Shown piece by piece: positions 41,557-52,155 of a stretch of 64,000 bases of DNA; within the stretch, counting starts at the first letter, position 1; each line of letters begins with the position of its first letter. The DNA lies in contig NZ_JAUXMX010000040.1 in NCBI RefSeq assembly GCF_030683065.1, positions 1 through 64,000 of the forward strand. Reading direction: 5' to 3'. The notes under the pieces are model-generated. The model had not been told where the DNA came from and searched no databases. It worked only from the letters and a program-made list of their open reading frames with translations. This DNA comes from Pseudomonas sp. (GTDB lineage Bacteria > Pseudomonadota > Gammaproteobacteria > Pseudomonadales > Pseudomonadaceae). The position numbers were made by a program, and so were the translations under genes.

Positions 41557-43836
41557 CTACAGATTTTCATAGCGATTCATATCCAGCACACCGGCCTCGA
41601 TAGGTTCGGTTTCGCGGATATACGCCGACATGTCATGGAAATAACCCCAGAATTCGGGATGGCTGCGACGAATACCCCAGCGCTCGACAATCTTGCCGAA
41701 CGCCTGGTCATCACTCGCCAATTCCATGCTGCGCACGAACTCCGGGACCTCCTGCGCGGTGAGGCTAAACATGAAGTTCGGGTAACTGGTCAGCACCCCT
41801 GGGTACACGGTCAGGGTATCCAGGGCCGGCTGATAACGCAGTTCCTCGCCATACATAAAGGCCACGTTGCTGTGCGCGCGGTTGCGCAACAGGCTGTAGA
41901 CCTCGCGTGTGCCATTGGCCAGTTCGACGCGCAGCAGGGTTGCTTCCGGCAGCTGATGAATGACCTTTAGCCCGCCTGCAGGCTTACTGGTCAGACGGCT
42001 CAGCGCTTGTTCGGCCGCCTGCACATCGGCAGGCTGCCCAGGGCGATGGCAGTATGCATCCCGGCAACGATTGATCGGATCAGGTCGCGCATTGAGGCTG
42101 CCGTAGCGCGTCAGCAAGGCCTCGGCAAAGTCCCGCTTGGGGTTAATGGCAGATAATTGCAGGGCTGTCCGGCTACTGCTGTCAATACGCTGGTAATCCA
42201 GCCACAGCTTCAACTGACCACTGAACTGATACCAGTCATTGAGAATTGTCTTGCGCGAGTCAGCCGGCATCAGGCGCAGGAAGTTCTGCTCGGCGCCGTT
42301 GCGGATCAGATCGAAATACAAACGCGTCTGCGCCTGATGCGACAGGGTGCCGAACACATCGAAGTTGACTACTAATTGGTAATAGGCCCGCTCAAGCAGC
42401 GGATAGTCCATCCACCAGAGGGTTTGCGGGATCTCGCCGACCAGGCCCTTACGCACCGAGGCGCTGTCGTGCTGACGGAAGATACTCAGCAGCGCGTTGT
42501 CGTTACCGGCCCAGATGTGAGACCAGCTCGGCGCGGCGGCAGCGGCGTAACTGTCCATGCGCAGAGCTTCGTACTCATTGCGCCGGTTGCGATAAGTGCG
42601 CCACAGGCTAAGCAGGCTGCCGATATCGTCAAACTGGCCGGGCATGGCCAGCAGCGGCGTCGCCTCGGCGCGGTAGTTGGCATCGACCATGTACAGATCA
42701 TGGCGAGGGTCCTGGAACACCACCCAGAAGTTGTCACGGATCACGTCGGTGGCGATCTGCCCGCGGCACACCGGGCCACGGATAAAGGTGCGCACAAAAT
42801 ACTCGGCGTTATCCAGCATGAACTGATAGCGCGCTTGTGGGGGTATCGCGGCGAACGTCTCGAATGGATTGGCGCGGCGCTGGGCACCATACCCAGGGAG
42901 CGTATCAACCTGCCAATCGTCGGTAAAAAACAGCTCTTTGACTCGCGCCAGCTTGTTCGCACTAAGCGCATAGGTGATGTGGGTCTTGTGCACGATCACG
43001 CCCTCAACCAGCGCCAGTCGATAATAGAATGCCGTGCCCGGGTCATCGTTGGGCCGGCGCGTGGCTATAGGATCGACGGGTTGACCACTCGGGGTACGTG
43101 AACGCAGCAGCTGGAAAAAATGCCCTGCCTCGCCACCACTGAAATGCAGGTGAGCGATAAACAGGTGCTCGTATAACCAGCGTGAAACCAGGCTTTCACG
43201 CATGCCCGGAGCATTGAGAAAGCGCTCCCAAATATCGACCTGCGCCGCCTCGACCGCTGTCGCCGCAAGTGCGTGCTGGTCGACGGGTGCACCTTGCTGC
43301 AACCAGTGCTGCACGGTCTGATACTCCACTTCGCTCAGGCCGGTGACCGCGAATGGCATACCCGCTTGCGGGTTTTTCCGGGCGAAGTCAGCGAACTGGT
43401 CGGGCCGTGGACACTGGTTGTCACGCTTGATGCTGACATCCAACCCAGCTGGCAGCTTGGCATTAGGTGAGAGCGGTTCAGCATGGCCCAAGGCGAGCAT
43501 GCGACTCAGCAATGCCGCCTGGCTGCCCTGTTGCTCCAGCACTGAAAAGAAATCCTTGCGCCGCCAGGCATCGCTGCCATGCGCATCGAGAAACAGGCGC
43601 GTGGTGGCCTGCGCGTTGAGGCGCTTGGCGTCGTAAACCGGCAATGTGTTCGCACCCCGCTCGACGCCCTCGGCACTGCCCAGATTGAGCTGGCAAGGCG
43701 CGTCGTAACAGGCATGGCAGGCCACGCAATACTGGGTAAAGATCGGTTGCACATCACGACTGTAGGAAATCGGCTCTGCCGCCAGCAGCGCACTGATAAG
43801 CCATAAGCAAGCACCGAGCATGGCGCGATAAGGCAT
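41557..43836 (-). CDS. cti: Fatty acid cis/trans isomerase
   Basis: A 759-aa periplasmic haem protein that converts cis to trans unsaturated fatty acids in membrane phospholipids without energy input, rigidifying the membrane under solvent or heat stress. The signal peptide is at about 1-20. The single cytochrome-c motif CVACH lies near residue 37 (YCVACHACYDAPCQLNLG), followed by the Cti-specific body (WERFLNAPGMRESLVSRWLY, HLHFSGGEAGHFF, FYYRLALVEGVIVHKTHI). Full length and intact. It lies divergent from metH. Confidence 0.95.
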   Translation of the reverse strand: MPYRAMLGACLWLISALLAAEPISYSRDVQPIFTQYCVACHACYDAPCQLNLGSAEGVERGANTLPVYDAKRLNAQATTRLFLDAHGSDAWRRKDFFSVLEQQGSQAALLSRMLALGHAEPLSPNAKLPAGLDVSIKRDNQCPRPDQFADFARKNPQAGMPFAVTGLSEVEYQTVQHWLQQGAPVDQHALAATAVEAAQVDIWERFLNAPGMRESLVSRWLYEHLFIAHLHFSGGEAGHFFQLLRSRTPSGQPVDPIATRRPNDDPGTAFYYRLALVEGVIVHKTHITYALSANKLARVKELFFTDDWQVDTLPGYGAQRRANPFETFAAIPPQARYQFMLDNAEYFVRTFIRGPVCRGQIATDVIRDNFWVVFQDPRHDLYMVDANYRAEATPLLAMPGQFDDIGSLLSLWRTYRNRRNEYEALRMDSYAAAAAPSWSHIWAGNDNALLSIFRQHDSASVRKGLVGEIPQTLWWMDYPLLERAYYQLVVNFDVFGTLSHQAQTRLYFDLIRNGAEQNFLRLMPADSRKTILNDWYQFSGQLKLWLDYQRIDSSSRTALQLSAINPKRDFAEALLTRYGSLNARPDPINRCRDAYCHRPGQPADVQAAEQALSRLTSKPAGGLKVIHQLPEATLLRVELANGTREVYSLLRNRAHSNVAFMYGEELRYQPALDTLTVYPGVLTSYPNFMFSLTAQEVPEFVRSMELASDDQAFGKIVERWGIRRSHPEFWGYFHDMSAYIRETEPIEAGVLDMNRYENL

Positions 43837-44010
43837 GTATCTATTTTCCTGGGTGCCCTTACTAGCAGGCCGTTTAAATAATTGAGTTTAGCTGTCTCAC
43901 AGAGCGCAACATGAGCACTATTCATGCAAAAGACCGGGGCGCTGCAAAAGCGCGCAGCTTTGTTATGATTGCGCCCCCATTGTGTCAGCTTTGCTCAGGT
44001 AGTTCCGTCC

Positions 44011-47000
44011 ATGTCCCCGTCCGATCGTAGCGCCCGCCTCCACGCACTTCAGCAAGCATTGAAAGAGCGCATCCTGATTCTCGATGGCGGCATGGGCACC
44101 ATGATCCAGAGCTACAAACTGGAAGAAGAGGACTACCGCGGCACGCGCTTCGCCGACTGGCCCAGCGATGTGAAGGGCAATAACGACCTGTTGATCCTCA
44201 GCCGACCGGATGTGATTGGCGCCATCGAGAAAGCCTACCTGGATGCTGGCGCCGATATTCTCGAAACCAACACCTTCAACGCCACGCAAGTATCCCAGGC
44301 CGACTATGGCATGGAAGCGCTGGCCTATGAGCTTAACCTCGAAGGTGCACGCCTGGCACGCCGGGTGGCCGACGCCAAGACCCTGGAGACGCCAGACAAA
44401 CCGCGTTTCGTTGCCGGCGTGCTTGGCCCGACCAGCCGCACCTGCTCGCTGTCGCCAGACGTCAACAACCCCGGCTATCGCAACGTCACCTTCGACATAT
44501 TGGTGGAGAACTACAGCGAAGCGACACGCGGCCTGATCGAAGGCGGCGCAGACCTGATCCTGATTGAGACCATTTTCGACACCCTCAACGCCAAAGCAGC
44601 GATCTTCGCCGTGCAGCAAGTGTTCGAGGACGATGGCGTCGAGTTGCCCATCATGATCTCCGGCACCATCACCGACGCTTCCGGTCGCACCCTGTCCGGG
44701 CAGACCACCGAAGCGTTCTGGAACTCGGTACGCCATTCCAAGCCGATTTCCGTAGGCCTGAACTGCGCGCTAGGGGCCAAAGACTTGCGCCCCTACCTGG
44801 AAGAGCTGTCGAACAAAGCCGAAACCTTCGTCTCCGCACACCCCAATGCCGGCCTGCCGAACGCCTTCGGCGAATACGACGAAACCCCGGCAGAAACCGC
44901 GGCAGTGATCGAGGAATTCGCCCAGAGCGGTTTCCTCAATATTGTCGGTGGCTGCTGCGGCACCACCCCCGCGCATATCCAGGCGATTGCCGAGGCGGTG
45001 AGCAAATACCCGCCACGGGTTATTCCGGATATCCCCAAGGCTTGCCGCCTGTCGGGCCTGGAGCCCTTCACCATCGACCGCAACTCGCTGTTCATCAACG
45101 TCGGCGAGCGCACCAATATCACCGGCAGTGCCAAGTTCGCCCGCCTGATCCGCGATGACAACTACACCGAAGCCCTGGAAGTCGCCCTGCAGCAGGTCGA
45201 AGCCGGCGCCCAGGTGATCGACATCAACATGGACGAGGGCATGCTCGATTCGCAGAAGGCGATGGTCACCTTCTTGAATCTGATCGCCGGCGAGCCGGAC
45301 ATCTCGCGCGTGCCGATCATGATCGACTCCTCCAAGTGGGAGGTGATCGAAGCCGGCCTGAAATGTATCCAGGGCAAGGGCATCGTCAACTCGATCTCGA
45401 TGAAGGAAGGTGTCGAACAGTTCAAGCACCACGCCAAGCTGTGCAAGCGCTATGGCGCCGCCGTGGTGGTGATGGCCTTTGACGAAGCCGGCCAAGCCGA
45501 CACCGCCGCGCGCAAGCGCGAGATCTGCAAGCGCAGCTACGACATTCTAGTGAATGAAGTCGGCTTTCCGCCGGAAGACATCATCTTCGACCCGAACATC
45601 TTCGCCATTGCCACCGGCATCGAGGAACACAACAACTACGCGGTGGACTTCATCGAAGCCTGCGCCTATATCCGCGACCACCTGCCCCACGCCCTGACTT
45701 CGGGCGGCGTGTCCAACGTCTCGTTCTCGTTCCGCGGTAACAACCCGGTGCGCGAGGCGATTCACTCGGTGTTCCTCTACTACGCGATCCAGAACGGCCT
45801 GACCATGGGCATCGTCAACGCCGGTCAGCTGGAAATCTACGACCAGATCCCCAAAGAGCTGCGCGATGCGGTGGAAGACGTGGTGCTCAACCGCACACCC
45901 AACGGCACCGAGGCGTTGTTGGCGATTGCCGACAACTACAAGGGCGATGGCAGCGTCAAGGAAGTCGAGACCGAGGAATGGCGCACCTGGCACGTCAACA
46001 AGCGCCTCGAACACGCACTGGTCAAGGGCATCACCACCCATATTGTCGAAGACACCGAGGAATCGCGGCAGGGCTTCAAGCGCCCGATCGAGGTGATCGA
46101 AGGCCCGCTGATGTCGGGCATGAACATCGTCGGCGACCTGTTCGGCTCGGGCAAGATGTTCCTGCCCCAGGTAGTCAAGTCCGCACGGGTGATGAAGCAG
46201 GCGGTGGCTCACCTGATCCCCTTTATCGAGTTGGAAAAAGGTGACAAGCCGGAAGCCAAGGGCAAGATCCTCATGGCCACGGTCAAGGGCGATGTGCACG
46301 ACATCGGCAAGAACATTGTCGGCGTGGTTCTGGGCTGCAACGGCTATGACATCGTCGACCTGGGCGTGATGGTGCCGGCAGAGAAGATCCTGCAGACCGC
46401 GATTGCCGAAAAATGCGACATCATCGGCTTGTCCGGGCTGATTACTCCGTCGCTCGATGAGATGGTCCATGTCGCCCGCGAGATGCAACGCCAGGGCTTC
46501 AGCCTGCCGCTGATGATCGGCGGCGCCACCACCTCCAAAGCCCATACCGCGGTAAAAATCGAGCCCAAGTACCAGAACGACGCGGTGATCTACGTCACCG
46601 ACGCCTCGCGCGCGGTCGGCGTGGCCACCCAGTTGCTGTCCAAGGAACTGAAAGCCGGTTTCGTCGAACGCACCCGCCTCGATTACATCGAGGTGCGCGA
46701 ACGTACGGCAAACCGCAGCGCCAGAACCGAACGCCTGAGCTACGCCAAGTCGGTGGCGAACAAACCCAAGTTCGACTGGGCGACGTATCAGCCGAGCGTG
46801 CCGAGCTTTACCGGGATCAAGGTGCTGCAAGACATCGACCTGAGTGTTCTGGCCGAGTACATCGACTGGACGCCGTTCTTTATCTCCTGGGACCTGGCTG
46901 GCAAGTTCCCGCGCATCCTTACCGATGAAGTGGTCGGTGAAGCCGCCACCGCGCTGTATGCCGACGCCCAGGAAATGCTCAAGAAACTGATCGACGAAAA

Positions 47001-47727
47001 ACTAATCAGTGCGCGCGCCGTATTCGGTTTCTGGCCGGCCAATCAGGTGCAGGACGATGACCTGGAACTGTATGGCGAGGACGGCCAGCCGCTGGCCAAG
47101 CTGCATCACCTGCGCCAGCAGACGATCAAGCCGGACGGCAAGCCGAACTTCTCCCTGGCCGACTTCGTCGCCCCTAAAGACAGCGGCATTACCGATTATG
47201 TAGGCGGTTTCATCACCACCGCCGGCATCGGTGCCGAAGAAGTGGCCAAGGCCTACCAGGACGCCGGCGACGACTACAACTCGATCATGGTCAAGGCCCT
47301 GGCCGATCGCCTGGCCGAAGCCTGTGCCGAGTGGCTGCACCGCGAAGTGCGGACAACGTACTGGGGTTACGACCCGGAAGAAGCACTGAGCAACGACGAA
47401 CTGATCAAGGAAGCCTACAAAGGCATCCGCCCTGCCCCCGGCTACCCGGCCTGCCCGGATCACACCGAGAAAGGCACCCTGTTCGAACTGCTCGACCCCG
47501 CCGCCAAAGAGCACCAGGCTGGCCACAGTGGCGTGTTCCTTACCGAACACTACGCCATGTTCCCCGCTGCCTCGGTTAGCGGCTGGTACTTCGCCCACCC
47601 ACAGGCGCAATACTTTGCTGTCGGCAAGATCGACAAGGACCAGGTCGAAAGCTACACGGCGCGCAAGGACCAAGCCCTGAATGTCAGCGAACGCTGGCTG
47701 GCGCCCAACCTCGGCTACGACAACTAA
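44011..47727 (+). CDS. metH: Cobalamin-dependent methionine synthase
   Basis: A 1238-aa enzyme transferring a methyl group from methyltetrahydrofolate through cobalamin to homocysteine. The homocysteine domain (about 1-330) has [10 protein letters not shown] and zinc-site Cys in VGLNCALG and [11 protein letters not shown]. The pterin domain follows at about 350-640 ([15 protein letters not shown]). The B12 domain has [20 protein letters not shown] with the ligand His. The activation domain begins at about 920 ([20 protein letters not shown]) and ends with [16 protein letters not shown] for SAM binding. The ATG at 44011 is used. An earlier in-frame start at 43969 adds no domain. The gene is intact. 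Confidence 0.96.
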   Translation: MSPSDRSARLHALQQALKERILILDGGMGTMIQSYKLEEEDYRGTRFADWPSDVKGNNDLLILSRPDVIGAIEKAYLDAGADILETNTFNATQVSQADYGMEALAYELNLEGARLARRVADAKTLETPDKPRFVAGVLGPTSRTCSLSPDVNNPGYRNVTFDILVENYSEATRGLIEGGADLILIETIFDTLNAKAAIFAVQQVFEDDGVELPIMISGTITDASGRTLSGQTTEAFWNSVRHSKPISVGLNCALGAKDLRPYLEELSNKAETFVSAHPNAGLPNAFGEYDETPAETAAVIEEFAQSGFLNIVGGCCGTTPAHIQAIAEAVSKYPPRVIPDIPKACRLSGLEPFTIDRNSLFINVGERTNITGSAKFARLIRDDNYTEALEVALQQVEAGAQVIDINMDEGMLDSQKAMVTFLNLIAGEPDISRVPIMIDSSKWEVIEAGLKCIQGKGIVNSISMKEGVEQFKHHAKLCKRYGAAVVVMAFDEAGQADTAARKREICKRSYDILVNEVGFPPEDIIFDPNIFAIATGIEEHNNYAVDFIEACAYIRDHLPHALTSGGVSNVSFSFRGNNPVREAIHSVFLYYAIQNGLTMGIVNAGQLEIYDQIPKELRDAVEDVVLNRTPNGTEALLAIADNYKGDGSVKEVETEEWRTWHVNKRLEHALVKGITTHIVEDTEESRQGFKRPIEVIEGPLMSGMNIVGDLFGSGKMFLPQVVKSARVMKQAVAHLIPFIELEKGDKPEAKGKILMATVKGDVHDIGKNIVGVVLGCNGYDIVDLGVMVPAEKILQTAIAEKCDIIGLSGLITPSLDEMVHVAREMQRQGFSLPLMIGGATTSKAHTAVKIEPKYQNDAVIYVTDASRAVGVATQLLSKELKAGFVERTRLDYIEVRERTANRSARTERLSYAKSVANKPKFDWATYQPSVPSFTGIKVLQDIDLSVLAEYIDWTPFFISWDLAGKFPRILTDEVVGEAATALYADAQEMLKKLIDEKLISARAVFGFWPANQVQDDDLELYGEDGQPLAKLHHLRQQTIKPDGKPNFSLADFVAPKDSGITDYVGGFITTAGIGAEEVAKAYQDAGDDYNSIMVKALADRLAEACAEWLHREVRTTYWGYDPEEALSNDELIKEAYKGIRPAPGYPACPDHTEKGTLFELLDPAAKEHQAGHSGVFLTEHYAMFPAASVSGWYFAHPQAQYFAVGKIDKDQVESYTARKDQALNVSERWLAPNLGYDN

Positions 47728-47754
47728 ACGGGTAGTAGCCCACAACTAGTCCAT

Positions 47755-47782
47755 AGCCAGGCCCGCCAATGCGGGCCTGGCT
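47755..47782 (+). terminator. Terminator-like hairpin after metH
   Basis: A perfect 12-bp stem (AGCCAGGCCCGC / GCGGGCCTGGCT) with a 4-base loop, 28 bp after the metH stop. The T-run is poor. Confidence 0.65.
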
Positions 47783-47877
47783 GCTTGCGGCCTGGTTAAA
47801 TCTGCCGAGCACAGGCCACGCCATTGCGCGGGGTTATCGCTACAATCGCCGCCTCGCGCATTTCGATATGGAGCCTT

Positions 47878-48444
47878 ATGTCGACCCTGGAAATAGTTGC
47901 ATCGATTATTGGCGTTGTAGCTGTCTGGCTGACGGTAAAGCAAAACCCGTGGTGCTGGCCCATCGGCCTGGTCATGGTGGTTATGTATGGCTGGATTTTT
48001 TACGACGCCGCCCTGTATTCGAACATGCTCCTGCAGGGCGTGTATGCCGCGCTGCAACTCTACGGCTGGTGGCAGTGGACGCGGGGCGGCGATGGCCAAA
48101 CCGGCGTACAGGTCAATCGGCTCAACCGCTACGGCGTGCTATTGAGCCTGGCTGCCGGGGCGACAGGCGCATTGCTGCTGGGCTATCTGATGGTGGTATT
48201 CACCGATGCCGCTGCACCCTGGCAGGACGCAACGCTCAGCGCGTTCAGCCTGGTTGCACAAGTCTGGATGGCGCAGAAGCGCGTTGAGTGCTGGCCGCTG
48301 TGGGTCATCCTCGACGTACTGTTCGTGGCGCTGTTCCTGCAGCACGGCCTTTATCTGACTGCCGGCCTGTATGCACTATTCACCTTGCTTGCGCTCAATG
48401 GCTGGCTGACCTGGCGCCGTGACCGCGCCTTGGCCCCGGCATGA
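47878..48444 (+). CDS. pnuC: Nicotinamide riboside transporter PnuC
   Basis: A 188-aa inner-membrane transporter of about six or seven helices. Family motifs are VWLTVKQNPWCWPIGL at the start and MYGWIFYDAALYSNM, then YGWWQW. The C-terminal half ends with ALNGWLTWRR. PnuC moves nicotinamide riboside by facilitated diffusion, trapped by phosphorylation. The ATG at 47878 has a GGAG site. The stop overlaps the NR kinase gene by 4 bp, which matches that metabolic coupling. Confidence 0.92.
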   Translation: MSTLEIVASIIGVVAVWLTVKQNPWCWPIGLVMVVMYGWIFYDAALYSNMLLQGVYAALQLYGWWQWTRGGDGQTGVQVNRLNRYGVLLSLAAGATGALLLGYLMVVFTDAAAPWQDATLSAFSLVAQVWMAQKRVECWPLWVILDVLFVALFLQHGLYLTAGLYALFTLLALNGWLTWRRDRALAPA

Positions 48445-48968
48445 AGGTGCTGGTCTTGACGGGCCCGGAGTCCAGCGGCAAAAGCTGGCTGGCAGACAAA
48501 CTCCACAGCGAGTTTGGCGGTGTTGTGGTCGGCGAATACGTTCGCCACTTTATCGAACAGACCCAGCGCGACACCTGTTATGCGGATATCGAGCAAATCG
48601 CACGCGGGCAACTGCAATGGGAAGACCAGGCGCGCGCAGCGCGACCGCAACTGCTGATACTCGACACCCACCTGCTCAGCAACATGCTCTGGAGCCAGGA
48701 ACTGTTTGGCGACTGCCCCACCTGGCTGGAACAGGCGCTGCTTGAGCGCGAATACCACCTGCACCTGCTGCTCAGCCCAAACCAGGTGCCTTGGGTAGAG
48801 GATGGGCAGCGCTGCCAACCAGATTTGGCCCAACGCCAGCAATTTCACCTGAGCTGCGAACGCTGGCTGCGCCTGCATCGCCAGCCACTGCAGTGTATCC
48901 AGGGCGACTGGCAGCAGCGCCAGGCCCAGGCCGTGCAGGTGGTGCAGCAGTGGCTTGCGTCGAGCTGA
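48441..48968 (+). CDS. Nicotinamide ribonucleotide kinase (NadR C-terminal type)
   Basis: A 175-aa P-loop kinase like the C-terminal kinase domain of NadR. Walker A is LTGPESSGKSWLAD, then VVGEYVRHFIE and LLILDTHLLSNMLW. It would phosphorylate imported nicotinamide riboside to NMN. The N-terminal repressor and adenylyltransferase parts of full NadR are absent. Overlap with pnuC by 4 bp (ATGA) supports a two-gene NAD salvage operon. Confidence 0.88.
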   Translation: MKVLVLTGPESSGKSWLADKLHSEFGGVVVGEYVRHFIEQTQRDTCYADIEQIARGQLQWEDQARAARPQLLILDTHLLSNMLWSQELFGDCPTWLEQALLEREYHLHLLLSPNQVPWVEDGQRCQPDLAQRQQFHLSCERWLRLHRQPLQCIQGDWQQRQAQAVQVVQQWLASS

Positions 48969-49156
48969 GGCGCCGCCGGTGCCAAGCCAACAACACACAC
49001 CAAAGCACTGGCCGGCAGGGTATGGAGGCTAAGGCTATCGGCTAAAAACGCTGCACGATTGCTCTCCCTACCGGACCTTGAACTTGCTTCGGGTGGAGAA
49101 GGCGTTCTCGTGCAGCCTGTTTACCAGCGCCTGCAAACGCATGCGGTATCCGCCGT
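48969..49156. other. Intergenic, nothing certain
   Basis: A minus-strand frame reading NGGYRMRLQALVNRLHENAF and ending near 49070 continues, in another frame, from the DUF1883 3' end. It looks faintly protein-like but has no start or ribosome site of its own. No terminator was seen. Confidence 0.3.
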
Positions 49157-49459
49157 TCAACTCAACCGCGTAGCCGACTTGCGGATGATCTTGATCGAGT
49201 GCTTGAGCGTCGGCTTGCGCGTCACGCTGATCGCCTTACGGGTAACGGTATCAATGGTGATATTCCAGAAGCCACTGCTCGGCACAGTGATTCTCGCCGG
49301 GAAGGTATCGAAAGCTCCGCCGTGATAGGTGTGTCGGCCGCCATTCTTGAAGCTGCGAAAGTTCGCGTCGCTCATCAGGCGGATATTGCAGGTCTGCGAG
49401 CACTCGATCACGACTTCGTCGTCTTCGTTAAGGTGTTCGCGCTGGTGTATGTATTTCAT
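49157..49459 (-). CDS. DUF1883 protein
   Basis: A 100-aa soluble protein with the DUF1883 pattern MKYIHQREHLNEDDEVVIEC, TCNIRLMSDANF, GGRHTYHGGAFDTFPARITV and SGFWNITIDT. DUF1883 is also found fused to TIR domains in some bacteria. Here it stands alone. Its function is unknown. It is divergent from the RlmN-like gene (152 bp). Confidence 0.82.
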   Translation of the reverse strand: MKYIHQREHLNEDDEVVIECSQTCNIRLMSDANFRSFKNGGRHTYHGGAFDTFPARITVPSSGFWNITIDTVTRKAISVTRKPTLKHSIKIIRKSATRLS

Positions 49460-49611
49460 CTACCGCTCCGCACAGCTGGGTCAGGCCAATCAAGGCGCTA
49501 GTATGAGTGTGCGGGCGGGGTTGAGCAAAGCACTCGTCACACCAGCCTGCAATAAACCTCACCACGTGACAGATACCGTCACTGCACGCCCGGTGATAGC
49601 ATGCGCGCCCC

Positions 49612-50658
49612 ATGCAGATCGAAGATTTCTACCAGCGCCTCGCCGACCTCGGTGCCAAGCCCATACACATTGGGCGAATCAGCCGTGCCTGGCTGCAAGG
49701 CAAGCCACTGGACACCGGTACCCGACATCAACAAAGCGAAAACTTCCTGCCGCTGGCGGTGCGCAATGCCCTGCCGCAGCTGACGGAAGCGCTCAACGCA
49801 CTCGCTCGTCTCAGCGCCGAACACCCAGCGACGGACGGTTCGGCGCGGTTGCTGGTGGAGCTGGCCGACAAGCAAATGGTGGAAAGCGTGCTGCTGCCAC
49901 GCGACGGTCTTTGCGTGTCAAGTCAGGTCGGTTGCGCGGTGGGGTGCGTGTTCTGCATGACCGGCAAGAGCGGGCTGTTGCGTCAGTTGAGCACAGCCGA
50001 GATCGTCGCCCAGGTGGCCTTGGCCCGACGCTTTCGCCCAGTAAAGAAAGTGGTGTTCATGGGCATGGGGGAACCGGCGCATAACCTCGACAACGTCCTG
50101 CAGGCCATCGACCTGCTCGGCAGCGATGGCGGCATTGGCCAGCGCAATCTGGTGTTCTCCACGGTCGGCGATCCGCGCGTATTCGAGCGCCTGCCAGAGC
50201 AGCGGATCAAGCCGGCACTGGCCCTGTCGCTGCACACCACCGATGCCGAACTGCGCCAGCAATTGTTGCCACGCGCGCCACGTATCGACCCCGAGGAGCT
50301 GGTCGAGCTAGGCGAGCGCTATGCACGGCAGATCGATTATCCGATCCAGTACCAGTGGACGCTGCTCAAGGGCATCAACGACAGCCAGGCCGAAATGGAC
50401 GGCATCCTGCGCCTGCTCAAGGGTAAGTACGCGATCATGAACCTGATCCCCTATAACAGCCTGGATGACGATGAGTTCCAGCGCCCGGATGGCGACCGTA
50501 TCGTGCAGATCGTCCGTTACCTGCACAGCCGCGGCGTGCTGACCAAGGTGCGCAACTCCGCCGGCCAGGACATCGACGGTGGTTGTGGTCAGTTGCGTGC
50601 GCGGGCAGTCGAGGTTCTCGACCGCCGTCGCCGGGTTGAGCGCACAACTGGCGCTTGA
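49612..50658 (+). CDS. RlmN/Cfr-like radical SAM methyltransferase
   Basis: A 348-aa enzyme of the dual-Cys radical SAM RNA methylases that methylate C2 or C8 of adenine. The cluster motif is CAVGCVFCMTGKSG (C-x3-C-x2-C). Also seen are FMGMGEPAHNLDNVLQA, FSTVGDPRV, LALSLHTTDAELRQQLLPRA, then IPYNS and the methyl-carrying Cys in GQDIDGGCGQL. It is distinct from canonical RlmN, being shorter and divergent at the N-terminus. P. aeruginosa carries a second member near cysI (recalled). The substrate is unproven. It could be RNA or tRNA adenine. Confidence 0.88.
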   Translation: MQIEDFYQRLADLGAKPIHIGRISRAWLQGKPLDTGTRHQQSENFLPLAVRNALPQLTEALNALARLSAEHPATDGSARLLVELADKQMVESVLLPRDGLCVSSQVGCAVGCVFCMTGKSGLLRQLSTAEIVAQVALARRFRPVKKVVFMGMGEPAHNLDNVLQAIDLLGSDGGIGQRNLVFSTVGDPRVFERLPEQRIKPALALSLHTTDAELRQQLLPRAPRIDPEELVELGERYARQIDYPIQYQWTLLKGINDSQAEMDGILRLLKGKYAIMNLIPYNSLDDDEFQRPDGDRIVQIVRYLHSRGVLTKVRNSAGQDIDGGCGQLRARAVEVLDRRRRVERTTGA

Positions 50659-50776
50659 GACCGCGACACCCTGCAAGCTGCTGTCGACATGGCGCTGCCT
50701 CGGCCTCTGTCCACAGGTTAAGATGCGCACCACTTCCGGCCATGGATCGGGCTAATAGGCCCACAGCGAACCCTGC

Positions 50777-52102
50777 ATGATCGAGCGTCAACGCCTACGC
50801 CACATCCTCACTCTCGGCCTGCCGATTATCGGCGGCATGCTCAGCCAGAGCCTCCTCAACCTGGTGGATGCGGCCATGGTCGGCCACCTCGGCGAGAAGG
50901 CATTGGCCGGCGTCGGCATCGGCAGCTACGCCAACTTCATGGCCATCGCCCTGGTCATGGGCCTTGGTGCCGGTGTGCAAGCGCTGGTTGCACGCCGCCG
51001 CGGCGAAGGTCGCCTGGATGAGCTCGCGGCACCGCTGAATGCCAGCATGCTGATCGCGCTGTGCCTCGCCCTGCCCCTAACGGTATTCTGCTGGCTGAAC
51101 GCCCAGCCGATCATTGGACTGCTGTCAGGCGACCCCGAGGTGCTGGGCATTGGCACCACCTACTTCGAGTGGCGCGTGCTGGCGATTTTCGCCGTCGGCC
51201 TGAACTTCTCCTTCCGCGGCTACTGGAACGGCAGCCACCGCTCCGGGGTGTATATGCGCACCTTGGTAATCATGCACCTGGCCAATGTGCTGATCAGCTA
51301 CTCGTTAATCCACGGCCTGTTCGGTTTACCGCAAATGGGCGCAGCCGGCTCAGGGCTGGGCACCACTCTGGCGCTGTACCTGGGCTCACTGATTTATGCC
51401 GTGCAGACTTGGCACAGCGCTCGCGGGGAGGGCTTCCTGACCCGCCGCCCCAGCATTATCGACCTGCGCAGCCTGCTACGCCTGTCGCTGCCCAACTCGG
51501 CTCAGCAATTCTTCTTCGCCACCGGCATTACCGCGCTGTTCTGGATCATCGGCCAGGTCGGCACCGCCGAGCTGGCAGTCGCTCATGTGCTGATCAACCT
51601 GGCGCTGCTGCTGATCCTGCCGGCGATCGGCCTGGGCATGGCGGCCACCACCCTGGTCAGCCACAGCCTGGGCGAACAGGACTTCGATGCCGCCCATCGC
51701 TGGGGCTGGGATGTAGTCAAGGTCGCGGCAGTCGGCCTGCTGCTGCTGGGCACGCCCTTCTGGCTATACCCGGAGCTTATCTTGCAACTGTTCGTCAGCG
51801 ATCCGGCATTGATTGAACTGGGCAGCTGGCCGTTGCGCCTGACCGGCCTGGGCATGGTGCTGGATGCCACCGCCCTGGTACTCACCCAGGCACTGCTCGG
51901 CGCTGGCGCCAGCCGCACGGTGATGCTGGTCAGCCTGGGCAACCAGTGGCTGTTCTTTCTGCCCTTGGCTTACCTGCTCGGCCCCATCTTGGGCTATGGT
52001 TTGTTGGCCATCTGGAGCCTACAAATTCTCCAGCGCGGCCTCGCCTCGGTGATTTTTGCCGTGATGTGGCAACGACGAGGCTGGACCAACATACAGTTGT
52101 AG
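50777..52102 (+). CDS. MATE-family multidrug/sodium antiporter
   Basis: A 441-aa inner-membrane exporter with about 12 helices in two similar halves (ILTLGLPIIGGMLSQSLLNL at the start of the first, LLRLSLPNSAQQFFFATGI of the second). It belongs to the NorM/DinF type and uses a Na+ or H+ gradient to expel cationic compounds. The substrate is unknown. The length is normal. Confidence 0.9.
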   Translation: MIERQRLRHILTLGLPIIGGMLSQSLLNLVDAAMVGHLGEKALAGVGIGSYANFMAIALVMGLGAGVQALVARRRGEGRLDELAAPLNASMLIALCLALPLTVFCWLNAQPIIGLLSGDPEVLGIGTTYFEWRVLAIFAVGLNFSFRGYWNGSHRSGVYMRTLVIMHLANVLISYSLIHGLFGLPQMGAAGSGLGTTLALYLGSLIYAVQTWHSARGEGFLTRRPSIIDLRSLLRLSLPNSAQQFFFATGITALFWIIGQVGTAELAVAHVLINLALLLILPAIGLGMAATTLVSHSLGEQDFDAAHRWGWDVVKVAAVGLLLLGTPFWLYPELILQLFVSDPALIELGSWPLRLTGLGMVLDATALVLTQALLGAGASRTVMLVSLGNQWLFFLPLAYLLGPILGYGLLAIWSLQILQRGLASVIFAVMWQRRGWTNIQL

Positions 52103-52155
52103 GTAACCAATGTGGCTGTTAGACGAACCTGACAGACCGCAACCCAGGGGTACAT

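Noticed and set aside
43837..44010. A cobalamin or SAM riboswitch upstream of metH
   Set aside because: The divergent region is only 174 bp and lacks the conserved core motifs of those riboswitches.
45547..46830. A 427-codon open frame on the minus strand opposite metH
   Set aside because: Antisense shadow of metH with His/Asp-rich low-complexity composition and no recognisable domain.
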